In this document: positions 32,607-41,033 of the stretch, piece by piece
Layout: every line of letters begins with the position of its first letter
Position numbering within the stretch: the first letter of the stretch is position 1
From: Streptomyces olivaceus
GTDB lineage: Bacteria > Actinomycetota > Actinomycetes > Streptomycetales > Streptomycetaceae
Reading direction: 5' to 3'
Assembly: GCF_000721235.1 (NCBI RefSeq)
Contig: NZ_JOFH01000023.1
Span: forward strand, 1-64,000
DNA length: 64,000 nt
The notes under the pieces: model-generated
Told to the model about the DNA's origin: nothing
Databases searched by the model: none
The model's input: only the letters and a program-made list of their open reading frames with translations
Translations under genes and position numbers: made by a program

Positions 32607-32618
32607 TGGCATATGCCA
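32607..32618. promoter_or_regulatory. 12-bp palindrome TGGCATATGCCA
   Basis: A perfect dyad directly behind the sdh terminator and 90 bases before the Uma2 gene. An operator for a regulator of the Uma2 gene is possible; no evidence beyond symmetry. Confidence 0.35.
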
Positions 32619-32708
32619 CACGATCGGGTGAACCCGTCGGCAACGGGCCTTACGGCTACCCTTCGTCCTACGATGATGGCCTCGACACCAGCCCCTAGGA
32701 GGCACGCG

Positions 32709-33329
32709 ATGTCCGCAGCATCCGTCGAGCTGCCCCACGGCGACCTTCCGCTGACCGCGGAGGCGAACCGCCTCATGGACCGCAATCCGGGCTACCGCGT
32801 CGAGATCATCGGAGGCCAGCTCGTCGTGACCCCGCCACCGGACGTTCCGCACTCGCGGGCGCTGACCAAACTCATGCGCCCGTTCATCGCCGCGGGCCTT
32901 GACGACGGCGTAACCGAGGTGCACCAGGGCATCGGTCTCTGGCTTCCCATGAACGCCGACGACTACGCGATCCCCGACCTGGCGGTCGTGGACGCCGACA
33001 TCGACGACCACCTCGTCGAGAACAACTGCTACGACCCGGTCTGCTTCCGCCTCGTCCTGGAGGTCACCTCCAGCAACTGGAAGAACGACCTCAAGGCCAA
33101 GGTCACCGCCTACGCCGCCGCCATGGTGCCCGTCTACGTGATCGTCGACCGCAAGCACCAGCGCCTGCACGTGCTCACCGACCCGGACTGCGCCGACTAC
33201 TACACCCACCGTGTGCACTCCCCCGGCGAGATCGTCACCCTGCCCGACTCGCTCGGCGCGGAGGTCACCCTGGACGTCGCCGAGATCCTTGCCGCCGGAC
33301 GGCCGAAGAGCGCGCCCGACGGGGACTGA
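32709..33329 (+). CDS. Uma2-family (DUF820) PD-(D/E)xK endonuclease-like protein
   Basis: 206 residues of the Uma2 fold, frequent in Streptomyces and cyanobacteria. The nuclease core is seen in DDYAIPDLAVVDADI, LVLEVTSSNWKNDLKAK (ExT/S plus the D and K of the core), and AAMVPVYVIVDRKHQRLHV. N-terminal RNPGYRVEIIGGQLVVTPPP is typical. Cellular role is not established for the family. AGGAGG at 32697-32702 is six bases before ATG 32709, so I trim the longer open frame. It stands alone. Confidence 0.85.
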   Translation: MSAASVELPHGDLPLTAEANRLMDRNPGYRVEIIGGQLVVTPPPDVPHSRALTKLMRPFIAAGLDDGVTEVHQGIGLWLPMNADDYAIPDLAVVDADIDDHLVENNCYDPVCFRLVLEVTSSNWKNDLKAKVTAYAAAMVPVYVIVDRKHQRLHVLTDPDCADYYTHRVHSPGEIVTLPDSLGAEVTLDVAEILAAGRPKSAPDGD

Positions 33330-33370
33330 CAATCAGCCGTTCCCGGCGACGATCGTCCTAGCCTGACGCC

Positions 33371-33778
33371 ATGTCAGATGACGAGTCGTACGAACTGCTC
33401 GGGTTCGACAACGTACTGCTGCCCGTCGGGGACCTCGCCGAGGCCGTCGGGTTCTACGAGCGGGCCGGGTTCCCGGTCGCCTACCGGCTCGACGAGGCCG
33501 GGATCGCCCTGCTGAAGGTGGGCGCGGAGACGCCGGGACTCCTGCTGCGCGCGGAGGAGTTCGGGCGGCAGCCGCCGATGTGGCCCTCCTCGCGGGTGTG
33601 GCTGGAGGTGACCGACGCCCGGAAGGCGGCGCGCACACTGCGCGAGGCGGGGGTGCCGCCGCTGGACGAGCCGTTCCCCGTGGCCACCGGCTGGACCGTC
33701 GAGTTCGCCGACCCGTGGGGCAACGTCATCGGCCTGACCGACTACTCCAAGCGCCCAGAACTGGGCCGCCGTGCCTGA
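33371..33778 (+). CDS. VOC-family (glyoxalase-like) protein
   Basis: 135 residues. GFDNVLLPVGDLAEAVGFYERAGFPVAYRL is the first beta-alpha-beta-beta unit and FPVATGWTVEFADPWGNVIGLTDYSK the second, as in glyoxalase/bleomycin-resistance proteins. Metal-ligand positions are not fully kept, so a binding or resistance role is as likely as catalysis. A TAGCCT box six bases before ATG 33371 and no ribosome site suggest a leaderless message. Confidence 0.8.
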   Translation: MSDDESYELLGFDNVLLPVGDLAEAVGFYERAGFPVAYRLDEAGIALLKVGAETPGLLLRAEEFGRQPPMWPSSRVWLEVTDARKAARTLREAGVPPLDEPFPVATGWTVEFADPWGNVIGLTDYSKRPELGRRA

Positions 33779-33805
33779 GCCGCTCCCGGTGAGCCGGCAT
33801 GCGGC

Positions 33806-33819
33806 TTGAACGTGTTCAA
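33806..33819. promoter_or_regulatory. Operator O1 TTGAAC-GT-GTTCAA
   Basis: Perfect 6+6 dyad overlapping the -35 box of the operon promoter; probable target of the TetR protein encoded by the third gene. Confidence 0.8.
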
Positions 33820-33834
33820 AAACGGGTCTACAGT
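33806..33834 (+). promoter_or_regulatory. Promoter of the TetR operon: TTGAAC, 17 bases, TACAGT
   Basis: -35 TTGAAC (33806-33811) and -10 TACAGT (33829-33834) are spaced by exactly 17 bases, the clearest housekeeping promoter in the window. The -35 is the left arm of the first operator. Start expected near 33841. Confidence 0.8.
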
Positions 33835-33850
33835 CACCTCTGCCAGCGTT

Positions 33851-33864
33851 TTGAACGCGTTCAA
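33851..33864. promoter_or_regulatory. Operator O2 TTGAAC-GC-GTTCAA
   Basis: Second perfect copy, 45 bases from O1 centre to centre, just after the predicted transcription start and before ATG 33878. Confidence 0.8.
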
Positions 33865-33877
33865 GAAGGGGTGGGGC

Positions 33878-34285
33878 ATGGACCGCACCGTCATCGCCTA
33901 CGTCATCTACCTGGTCGTCAGCATCGGTCTGACCATCTGGGTGGCCCGCACGCTCAGCCGCAACGGACGGGTCTTCCTCTCCGACGTCCTGCACGGCAAC
34001 GAGAAGCTCGCCGACGCCGTCAACCACCTCCTGGTGGTCGGCTTCTACCTCGTCAACCTCGGTTTCGTCGCCCTCTACCTGAGCGGCGACGACACGATCG
34101 CCGACACCCGCGGCGTCTTCGAGGCGCTCTCGACCAAGCTCGGCGTGGTGCTGCTCGTGCTCGGCGTGATGCACCTGGGCAACGTGTACGTGCTCAACAG
34201 GATCCGGCGGCGCGGGATGATGGAGCGCGAGCAGGTGCCGCCGGTTCCGCCGCAGGGCTGGGTGGCCCCGACGGCCGGGGCCTGA
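33878..34285 (+). CDS. Small integral membrane protein
   Basis: 135 residues with three to four membrane segments (TVIAYVIYLVVSIGLTIWVA; HLLVVGFYLVNLGFVALYL; KLGVVLLVLGVMHLGNVYVL) and a Pro-rich tail. No motif ties it to a known transporter. ATG 33878 is preceded by GAAGGGG; an in-frame extension upstream would run through operator O2 and is rejected. It is the first gene of a three-gene operon with a DCC protein and the TetR regulator, so it is the main regulated product. Conserved pairing with DCC proteins in Streptomyces suggests a shared role at the membrane. Confidence 0.8.
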   Translation: MDRTVIAYVIYLVVSIGLTIWVARTLSRNGRVFLSDVLHGNEKLADAVNHLLVVGFYLVNLGFVALYLSGDDTIADTRGVFEALSTKLGVVLLVLGVMHLGNVYVLNRIRRRGMMEREQVPPVPPQGWVAPTAGA

Positions 34286-34289
34286 GCCG

Positions 34290-34778
34290 ATGGCCCCCGC
34301 TCCGGGGACGACAGCCGGCGCCCCCGTGCGCCGGCTCACCGTCCTCTACGACGCCGAGTGCTCCCTGTGCACCCACGTGCGGGACTGGCTCCTGCGCCAG
34401 CCCCGGCTGGTGCCGCTGGACCTGGTCCCGGCCGGGTCCGACGAGGCCCGCGAGCGCTTCCCCGGGCTCGACCACGCGGCCGCCCTCGACGAGGTCACCG
34501 CCGTCGGCGACGCCGGGCAGGTCTACCGGGGCGCCGCCGCCTGGGTCGTCGTCCTGTGGGCGCTGCGCGGGTACCGCGGGCTCTCCCACCGGCTCAGCAC
34601 GCCCGCGGGAGCCGCGCTGGCCCGCGGAGCCGTCCTGGCCGCCGCCAAGTGGCGCGCCGGGCAGCGTCCGCCGGGGGGCCGCGCGTACCGCCGCGCGGAC
34701 GGCTGGGTGTACGACCCGCGCCTGGGCTGGCTGTACACCGGGCCGGGCTGTGACGGCGGCGCCTGCGCCACTGGATAG
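34290..34778 (+). CDS. DCC-family (DUF393) thiol-disulfide oxidoreductase-like protein
   Basis: 162 residues. The family hallmark DxxCxxC is present as VLYDAECSLCTHVRDWL at residues about 15-31, followed by LVPLDLVPAGS and, later, AWVVVLWALRGYRGLSHRL. The family has a thioredoxin-like fold and a presumed disulfide role. Near the C-terminus two more cysteines occur (GPGCDGGACATG). ATG 34290 follows the previous stop by four bases. Middle gene of the TetR-controlled operon. Confidence 0.85.
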   Translation: MAPAPGTTAGAPVRRLTVLYDAECSLCTHVRDWLLRQPRLVPLDLVPAGSDEARERFPGLDHAAALDEVTAVGDAGQVYRGAAAWVVVLWALRGYRGLSHRLSTPAGAALARGAVLAAAKWRAGQRPPGGRAYRRADGWVYDPRLGWLYTGPGCDGGACATG

Positions 34779-34789
34779 GCTTCGGACCC

Positions 34790-35551
34790 GTGCCTGCGAC
34801 CAACGACGGCCCCGACGGCGGAGCCCACCTCAGCAAGTCCGAGCAGACCCGCGCGCTGATCCTGGAGACGGCCATGCGGCTGTTCCAGGAACGCGGTTAC
34901 GACCGGACGACGATGAGGGCCATCGCCCAGGAGGCCGGGGTCTCCGTCGGCAACGCGTACTACTACTTCGCCGGCAAGGAGCACCTGATCCAGGGGTTCT
35001 ACGACCGGATCGCCGCCGAGCACCGCGCGGCGGTCCGCGCGGTGCTCGCCGAGGAGACCGACCTGGAGGCACGGCTGGCGGGCGTGCTGAAGGTGTGGCT
35101 GGACATCGCCACGCCGTACCACGAGTTCGCGGTGCAGTTCTTCAAGAACGCCGCCGACCCGGACAGCCCGCTCAGCCCCTTCTCCCCGGAGTCGGAGCAC
35201 GCGCGCGTGGAGGCCATCAGCATCCACCGCGCGGTGCTCGCCGGGGCGAAGACGAAGGTCCCCGAGGACCTGCGGGACGTCCTGCCCGAGCTGATGTGGC
35301 TCTCCCAGATGGGCCTCGTCCTGTACTGGATCTTCGACCGCACGGAGGGCCGCGAGCGCAGCTACCGCCTCGCCGAGCGCGGCGCCCGGCTCACCGCGCG
35401 GGGCGTCGTACTGGCCCGTTTCCGGGTGCTGCGCCCGCTGGTGCGCGAGGTGCACGAACTGTTCACGGACTTCCTGCCCGGGATGACCAGTGCCCTGCCG
35501 GACCCGGCGAAGAAGACGGCGTCCCGGTCTCAGGAGCGGGAGCGGAGGTAG
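34790..35551 (+). CDS. TetR-family regulator, probably autoregulatory
   Basis: 253 residues. The HTH is clear at residues about 20-65 (ILETAMRLFQERGYDRTTMRAIAQEAGVSVGNAYYYFAGKEHLI). The ligand domain is longer than average. As third gene of an operon whose promoter is straddled by two TTGAACNNGTTCAA dyads, it most likely represses its own operon. GTG 34790 also has TAGGCT eight bases upstream, so a second, internal leaderless promoter may exist. The 3' end overlaps the convergent peptidase gene by 22 bases. Confidence 0.9.
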   Translation: MPATNDGPDGGAHLSKSEQTRALILETAMRLFQERGYDRTTMRAIAQEAGVSVGNAYYYFAGKEHLIQGFYDRIAAEHRAAVRAVLAEETDLEARLAGVLKVWLDIATPYHEFAVQFFKNAADPDSPLSPFSPESEHARVEAISIHRAVLAGAKTKVPEDLRDVLPELMWLSQMGLVLYWIFDRTEGRERSYRLAERGARLTARGVVLARFRVLRPLVREVHELFTDFLPGMTSALPDPAKKTASRSQERERR

Positions 35552-36945
35552 GCGTCGGCGGGGGCGCGGTCGCCCCGTACCCAGGCGTCGAAGAAGCCCT
35601 TGAGGTTCTGTCCGGACACCTCCTGGACCAGTTTCTCCAGCTCGGCCCACTCGGGGGCCGTGCCGCCGTACCGGGCCGGCCACTCCCTGAGCACCTCGGC
35701 GAACGCGGCTTCGCCGATCTGCCGCCTCAGTGCGTGGAGCATGACCGGCCCCTTGTCGTAGACGCCCCGGCCCTCGGAGAGCCGCTGCTGCCAGAACCCG
35801 TCGTCGGTGCGGTGCTCTTCGATCTCCTGCCGGTACTTCGCGTCCAGGTCCTCGCCCGCGCCGAACTCCGGCCACATCCACTGGGCGTACGACGCGAAGC
35901 ACTCACTCAGGCAGAGGTTCCGCTGCTCCTTCTCCCGCACCAGGCTTCCGTACCACTGGTGCGTCAGCTCGTGGGCCACGACGGTGGCGTCGAAGTACGC
36001 CTCGTTCTCGGCGTTCGGGAAGATCACACCTCCCTGGACCGCCAGGTTGGGGACCTCCTCGGAGACGGAGTCGAGGAAGTAGGAGACCAGCGTGTCGTTC
36101 GGATACGGGCCGAACTCCGAGGAGAGGAACGACATGATCTCGCGCTGCTGATCGGCGTACTTCTCGAACTCCGCTTTCCGGCCCGCCGCGTAGACCGTGG
36201 TGAGCGGTGTCCCGTCGGCGAGCCGCGTGCGCTCCACGTCCCACTTCCCGACCCCGAACAGCGCGTCCTTCGCGGGCAGGGGCTTCGTGGAGCGCCAGTC
36301 GAAGGTGGACCGGCCCCCGTGTCTCCGTACCGGCCTGTCCCGGCCGCCGGAGACGACGGTCCAGCCGTCCGGCACGGTCGCCGCCAGCCGGAAGTCCGCC
36401 GTGTCGTCCGGGTCGCCGTTCCCGGGGAACCAGGTGCCCACGGGGGCCAGGACCGTGATGACGCCGCCGTCCTCGCCCCTGGCCCAGCTCGGGTTGGACC
36501 GGCCCGGGTCCCCGTCGTAGCGGACCCGCACGGTGAAGGTGCGGCCCTCCTCGATCGCTTCCTCGGGGACCACGGTGACGCTGCCGTCCCCGGACCGCGA
36601 GAAACTCCGCGCGGGCTCCCCGTCGATGTCGACCGAGCGAGCGGTCAGTGCGAGGTCCAGGTCGAACCGCGCGAGGTCCGCGGTGGCCCGCACCGCGACC
36701 TCGGCGTCGCCTTCCAGCCGGGACGCCTCGGGGTCGTAGGTCACCCGCACGTCGTAACCGGCGACGTCGTACGCCCGGACACCGCCGTCGGCGGGCGCGG
36801 TCGCGGGCCCCGGCACGGGCTGCCCGAGGGCCGTTCCCATGCCGTACGCCGTCCCGGCCAGCGCGAGGCCGGCGCCGAGGGCGGCCCGTCCGCGGCGGGT
36901 CCGGCGGCGGGACGGGCGCAGTGGTCGATCAGGTCGGTTCGTCAT
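35530..36945 (-). CDS. Secreted M1-family zinc metallopeptidase
   Basis: 471 residues. The twin-Arg-like basic start (RRRTRRGRAALGAGLALAGTAYG) suggests export. Residues about 50-230 are the aminopeptidase N-domain. The zinc site VVAHELTHQWYG (HExxH) with NLCLSECFASYAQW (second Glu, 18 residues on) lies near residues 295-330. The substrate-side GxMEN motif is altered to NLAVQGGVIFPNAENE, so specificity may differ from classical aminopeptidase N. ATG 36945 is chosen over the TTG nine bases upstream. Single gene. Confidence 0.9.
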   Translation of the reverse strand: MTNRPDRPLRPSRRRTRRGRAALGAGLALAGTAYGMGTALGQPVPGPATAPADGGVRAYDVAGYDVRVTYDPEASRLEGDAEVAVRATADLARFDLDLALTARSVDIDGEPARSFSRSGDGSVTVVPEEAIEEGRTFTVRVRYDGDPGRSNPSWARGEDGGVITVLAPVGTWFPGNGDPDDTADFRLAATVPDGWTVVSGGRDRPVRRHGGRSTFDWRSTKPLPAKDALFGVGKWDVERTRLADGTPLTTVYAAGRKAEFEKYADQQREIMSFLSSEFGPYPNDTLVSYFLDSVSEEVPNLAVQGGVIFPNAENEAYFDATVVAHELTHQWYGSLVREKEQRNLCLSECFASYAQWMWPEFGAGEDLDAKYRQEIEEHRTDDGFWQQRLSEGRGVYDKGPVMLHALRRQIGEAAFAEVLREWPARYGGTAPEWAELEKLVQEVSGQNLKGFFDAWVRGDRAPADAYLRSRS

Positions 36946-36999
36946 GGCCGCCAACCTGGCAGAGCAGTGTGAGCGTGCCGTGACGGCGCCTTGCCGAAG

Positions 37000-38415
37000 C
37001 TAAGCCTTCCGCGAGGCCAGTTCGATCACCGTGATGTCCGAGGGCGCCCCCACGCGCGTGGGAGGCCCCCAGGCGCCCGCGCCGCGGCTCACGTACAGCT
37101 GGGTGTCGCCGTAGCGCTCCAGGCCGGCCACCGTGGGGTTGGCGGCACCGGCGATGAGGTTGCCGGGCCAGAGCTGGCCGCCGTGGGTGTGCCCGGAGAG
37201 CTGGAGGTCGACGCCGTGGTCGACGGCGTCGTGGATCTGCACCGGCTGGTGGGCGAGGAGCACGCACGCGCGGGAGCGGTCCCGGTCGCCGAGGGCCCTG
37301 GCGTAGTCGGGTCCCTGGCCCTCGTCCTCGCCCGCCACGTCGTTGACGCCGGCGAGGTCGAAGTGCGGCAGCTCGGTGCGGGCGTTCTCCAGCGGGAGCA
37401 GGCCGAGCCGCCGTACCTCGGCGACCCACTGCTCGGCGCCGGAGAAGTACTCGTGGTTGCCGGTGACGAAGTAGGCGCCGTGCCGGGCCTTCAGCTGGGA
37501 CAGCGGCGCCGCGGCCGGGCCGAGGTCCTTCACACTGCCGTCGACCAGGTCGCCGACGACGGCGACGAGATCGGGCTGCGTGGAGTTGATCGTGTCGACG
37601 ACCTGCTGGGCGAAGCCCCGGCCGAGCACCGGGCCCAGGTGGATGTCGCTGACCACGGCGATGCGGAAACCGTGCGCCGCGCGCGGGAGCCTGGCCAGCG
37701 GCACGGTGACCCGCTTGACCTTGGGACCGCTCAGGACGCCGTACGTGCCGTGGCCGACCGTCCCGACGGCCGCCGCGGCGGCGGCACCGGCGACCACGCG
37801 GGAGACGAACAGGCGGCGGGAGGGGCGGGCCAGGGGACTCGCGGCTCCGGCGTCCGAGCCGTCGGCGCCCTCGGTGGTGTCGGTGGTCCTGGAGGACGGC
37901 GTGTCGGGCGATTCGGGCGCGTCGGGCGCCTTCGGCGTGTCAGGCGTGTCGGACGTCTGCGGCGCGTCGGGCGCGTCGGACGTCTGCGGCGGGGCCGTGC
38001 CGGCCGGTATGCGCTCGTCGGCGGCGGCCGGGGAGGCCGACGGCTCCACCCCCGTCTCCGCCCCCGTCGTCGCCCGCGCCTGCCGGGCGGCCGCCCTGCG
38101 CTCCAGGTACCGCCGCAGCAGGGGCCGGACGATTTCGCCCGCCACCACCGCGAGCAGCAGGTACAGCGACAGGGCCAGCCACAGGAAGCCGGGCCAGGCC
38201 AGGGCCCGCTGGAGCCAGAAGGGCGCACCCGCGCGCTCGGCGACCAGCGCCCCGACCGTGAGCACCCAGCCGCCCGCGATCACGGCCGCGCCGATCCTGC
38301 GGACGGGTCCGGGAGCCCGGGTCGTGTCGCGGAACAGGCGCCGCCACACGTACCAGTTGGCCGTCACCAGGACGCCCACCACCAGTAGCGCGGCCAGCAC
38401 GAAGACGACCACCAT
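37000..38415 (-). CDS. Membrane-anchored metallophosphoesterase
   Basis: 471 residues. Three membrane segments in residues 1-90 (VVVFVLAALLVVGVLVTANW and two more), then a Pro/Asp/Thr-rich linker with APDAPQTSDTPD repeats (residues about 125-185), another helix (RLFVSRVVAGAAAAAAVG) and a calcineurin-like domain: VVSDIHLGPVLG (DxH), VVGDLVDG (GDxxD), VTGNHEYFSG (GNHE), LLAHQP and SGHTHGGQLWP. It hydrolyses phosphomonoesters or diesters; substrate unknown (homologues act on lipids or nucleotides). It is 36 bases downstream of the small membrane gene at 38452 and co-oriented with it. Confidence 0.9.
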   Translation of the reverse strand: MVVVFVLAALLVVGVLVTANWYVWRRLFRDTTRAPGPVRRIGAAVIAGGWVLTVGALVAERAGAPFWLQRALAWPGFLWLALSLYLLLAVVAGEIVRPLLRRYLERRAAARQARATTGAETGVEPSASPAAADERIPAGTAPPQTSDAPDAPQTSDTPDTPKAPDAPESPDTPSSRTTDTTEGADGSDAGAASPLARPSRRLFVSRVVAGAAAAAAVGTVGHGTYGVLSGPKVKRVTVPLARLPRAAHGFRIAVVSDIHLGPVLGRGFAQQVVDTINSTQPDLVAVVGDLVDGSVKDLGPAAAPLSQLKARHGAYFVTGNHEYFSGAEQWVAEVRRLGLLPLENARTELPHFDLAGVNDVAGEDEGQGPDYARALGDRDRSRACVLLAHQPVQIHDAVDHGVDLQLSGHTHGGQLWPGNLIAGAANPTVAGLERYGDTQLYVSRGAGAWGPPTRVGAPSDITVIELASRKA

Positions 38416-38451
38416 GTCGTCGTATCCCCTCGCTTGTGACGTCCTCGACGC

Positions 38452-38691
38452 CTATGACGTTCGGCGCAGTGCGCGCACCGAGCGCAACCCGATGAGCCCG
38501 ACGACCGTCCCCAATACGAAGGAGACGATCGCGAGCAGCAGGTGCACCCAGAAGTAGGCCGTCGGGTCGCCGTCCTCGAAAGCGAGCCCGCTGCCGTCGT
38601 TGACCAGGTTCTTGACGAAAGTGATCCAGATGAACCAGCTCCACACCCCGAAAGCGAGCAGGAACCAGGAGACGGGGCGGCTGAGCTTCAC
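38452..38691 (-). CDS. Small membrane protein (SCO4848-like)
   Basis: 79 residues with two membrane segments (PVSWFLLAFGVWSWFIWITFVKNL and YFWVHLLLAIVSFVLGTVVGLIG) and a basic end. Start at GTG 38691 follows AAAGG by nine bases; the longer frame upstream is shadow sequence. It is widely conserved in actinobacteria beside the D-Ala-D-Ala carboxypeptidase, from which it is divergent here, but has no known function. Confidence 0.8.
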   Translation of the reverse strand: MKLSRPVSWFLLAFGVWSWFIWITFVKNLVNDGSGLAFEDGDPTAYFWVHLLLAIVSFVLGTVVGLIGLRSVRALRRTS

Positions 38692-38863
38692 AGAAACGGA
38701 CCTTTCCTCACAACTCCGCGCACCGGCGAGCGGCCGGGGGTCCGGGGGTGGCCCCCCGGGTGAGCACGGCAGGGTTTCAGTATCGCCGCACGCCGTCCGG
38801 ATCCGTGCACGGGGTGGGGAGGGGGGTGGGAGGGCGCCGCTCGCGGAGGGTACGTTTCCGCTC

Positions 38864-40129
38864 GTGCCCGCACCCAAGAAGGCCCTCAGGCGCTCCCTGA
38901 CGGTCACCTCCGCCGCCCTGACCGCTCTCGCGGTGATCTCTCCCGCCGCGCTCGCCGCCCCGAGCCCCTCGTCGAGCCCGTCGGCCACTCCGCCCGCGTC
39001 GATGTCGGCCGTGGGCGGCGCCCGGCTCGGGAAGCCCGGGACGCAGGTGGACCTGGCGGGCGGGGCACCGGTGCTGCCGAAGGACGTGACGGCCCGTTCG
39101 TGGATCGTGGCGGACGCCGAGTCGGGCGACGTGCTCGCCGCGCACAACGCGCACTGGAAGCTGGCCCCGGCGAGCACCCTGAAGATGCTGTTCGCGGACA
39201 CGCTGCTGCCGAAGTGGCCGAAGACCGCGAAGCGCAAGGTCGAGTTCTCCGACCTGGCGGGCATGGGGGCCGGTTCCAGCCTGGTCGGGGTCAAGGAGGA
39301 GGAGACCTACACCGTCCACGACCTGTGGCTCGGCGTCTTCCTGCGCTCCGGCAACGACGCGGTGCACGTGCTGTCCGCGATGAACGACGGCGTCGAGAAG
39401 ACCGTCGCGGACATGAACGCGCACGCCGAGGAACTGCAGGCCGGCGACACCCACGTGGTCAGCCCCGACGGGTACGACATGCCGGGGCAGGTCTCCTCCG
39501 CGTACGACCTGACGCTGTTCGCCCGTTCGGGGCTGCAGAAGAAGGACTTCCGCGAGTACGCCTCCACGGTCAGCGCCGAGTTCCCGGGCGAGACGAAGAA
39601 GGACAAGAAGGGCAAGACGTCCCGCGAGTCCTTCGAGATCCAGAACACCAACCGGCTGCTGTCGGGCGACTCCGACGTGGAGGTCTACCCGGGCATCGCG
39701 GGCGTGAAGAACGGCAGCACCACCAACGCGGGCTCGACCTTCACGGGCGTCGCCGAGCAGGGCGGCAAGGTGCTGCTCGTCACGGTGATGAACCCGGCGA
39801 AGGACGAGCACAACGAGGTCTACAAGGAGACCGCCCGCCTCTTCGACTGGGGCTTCAAGGCGACCGGCAAGGTCCAGCCGGTGGGCCGGCTGGTGGGCCC
39901 GAAGAGCGCCGAGAACCCCTCCCCCGAGGCGTCCGGCGAGGCCGGCGGCGCCGGGAAGGGCGCCGCCGGCACGGAGCCCGTCGCGGGCGCGCAGGCCACG
40001 GGCGGCGGCGGGGTCGGGATCGCGGCCGGCATCACCGCCGGGGTGCTGGTGCTGCTCGCGGGCGGCGCGTTCCTGGTCAACCGGAAGTGGCCGCTGCCGG
40101 ACCTGGTCCGCCGCCGGACCCGTCCGTGA
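38864..40129 (+). CDS. D-alanyl-D-alanine carboxypeptidase (S11, DacA type)
   Basis: 421 residues. Signal peptide (RRSLTVTSAALTALAVISPAALA), then the S11 domain with SxxK as PASTLKML near residue 105, SxN as RSGNDAVHVL near residue 160, and the third motif VKNGSTTNAGSTF near residue 280, where Asn replaces the usual Thr of KTG. A Gly/Ala linker and a C-terminal membrane helix (GIAAGITAGVLVLLAGGAFLV) anchor it outside. It trims the terminal D-Ala of peptidoglycan stem peptides. TACGTT lies seven bases before GTG 38864 and GGAGGG 13 bases before it, so a leaderless start is plausible. It overlaps the convergent gene by 53 bases. Confidence 0.9.
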   Translation: MPAPKKALRRSLTVTSAALTALAVISPAALAAPSPSSSPSATPPASMSAVGGARLGKPGTQVDLAGGAPVLPKDVTARSWIVADAESGDVLAAHNAHWKLAPASTLKMLFADTLLPKWPKTAKRKVEFSDLAGMGAGSSLVGVKEEETYTVHDLWLGVFLRSGNDAVHVLSAMNDGVEKTVADMNAHAEELQAGDTHVVSPDGYDMPGQVSSAYDLTLFARSGLQKKDFREYASTVSAEFPGETKKDKKGKTSRESFEIQNTNRLLSGDSDVEVYPGIAGVKNGSTTNAGSTFTGVAEQGGKVLLVTVMNPAKDEHNEVYKETARLFDWGFKATGKVQPVGRLVGPKSAENPSPEASGEAGGAGKGAAGTEPVAGAQATGGGGVGIAAGITAGVLVLLAGGAFLVNRKWPLPDLVRRRTRP

Positions 40130-41033
40130 CGCCCTGACCGGTGCCGCCCCCGGCGCCGCTCCCGCCGTCCTCGCCGTCTGGGTGCTTCTCACTGTCCGTC
40201 GCCGTCCAGGCGGCGCAGAACAGCAGCAGCTTCGTGGTGAAGTTGATCCACAGCAGCAGGGCGACGGGGACGCCGAAGGCGCCGTACATGCTCTTCGCGG
40301 CGACGCCCTGGATGTAGCCGCTGATCAGCAGCTTCAGCAGTTCGAAGCCGACCGCGCCGATCAGTGCGGCCACCATCAGGCGGCGGCGCTCGGGCTGGAC
40401 GCCCGGGAGCAGGGTCAGCACGTACAGCAGGAGCAGGAAGTCGGCGAGTACGGCGACCGCGAAGGCGGCGACGTGGAGCAGGGCCCCGCCGACACCGCCC
40501 TCGGCGAGGCCGATCGAGCGGATGATCCAGCCGACCAGCGCCGAGGCGACGGTGGAGATGGCCACGGTGACCAGCAGCGCACCGCCGAGGCCGACGAGCA
40601 CGCCCGCGTCCTTGGCCCGGTGCAGGACCGGGTTCTCCTCCTCGTCGGGCAGCTCCCACACGGCGCGCAGGCAGCCCCGGGTGGCCTCGACCCAGCCCAT
40701 GCCGGTGAAGAGCAGCGCGAGGGCGGCGATCACGCCGACCGTGCCGGCGTTGTCGACGAGGCCCTGGATGTCCAGCTGGTCGGAGATGCCGGGGATCTGG
40801 TCGGCGAGCTTGTCCTGGAGCTTCTCCTGCTGCTTCCCGCTCAGCGTGGCGGCGGCGACGGCTGCGGCCAGGCTGAGCAGCGGGAAGAGGGCGACGAAGC
40901 TGGTGAAGGTCATGGCGGCGGCCAGCCGGGACCACTTCACCCGGTCGAGGCGTTCGTACGAGCGCCACGCGTGCGTGGTCATCAGGCGCGCGATCCAAGG
41001 CCCCACGACGGGGAGTTTTTTCAGCCAGTCCAT
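40077..41033 (-). CDS. YihY/BrkB-family membrane protein
   Basis: 318 residues, six membrane segments. DRVKWSRLAAAMTFTSFVALFPLLSLAAAVAAA is the family start; LLFTGMGWVEATRGCLRAVWELP, LLLYVLTLLPGVQPERR and LWINFTTKLLLFCAAW follow. The Gly-rich tail (GSGAGGGTGQG) is disordered. Function of the family is unsettled. ATG 41033 (MDWLKK) with AGGG upstream is preferred to ATG 41066. It overlaps the GtrA gene by 13 bases and is last in the leftward operon 43006-40077. Confidence 0.88.
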   Translation of the reverse strand: MDWLKKLPVVGPWIARLMTTHAWRSYERLDRVKWSRLAAAMTFTSFVALFPLLSLAAAVAAATLSGKQQEKLQDKLADQIPGISDQLDIQGLVDNAGTVGVIAALALLFTGMGWVEATRGCLRAVWELPDEEENPVLHRAKDAGVLVGLGGALLVTVAISTVASALVGWIIRSIGLAEGGVGGALLHVAAFAVAVLADFLLLLYVLTLLPGVQPERRRLMVAALIGAVGFELLKLLISGYIQGVAAKSMYGAFGVPVALLLWINFTTKLLLFCAAWTATDSEKHPDGEDGGSGAGGGTGQGVTDGSGGGPGPAAATSG

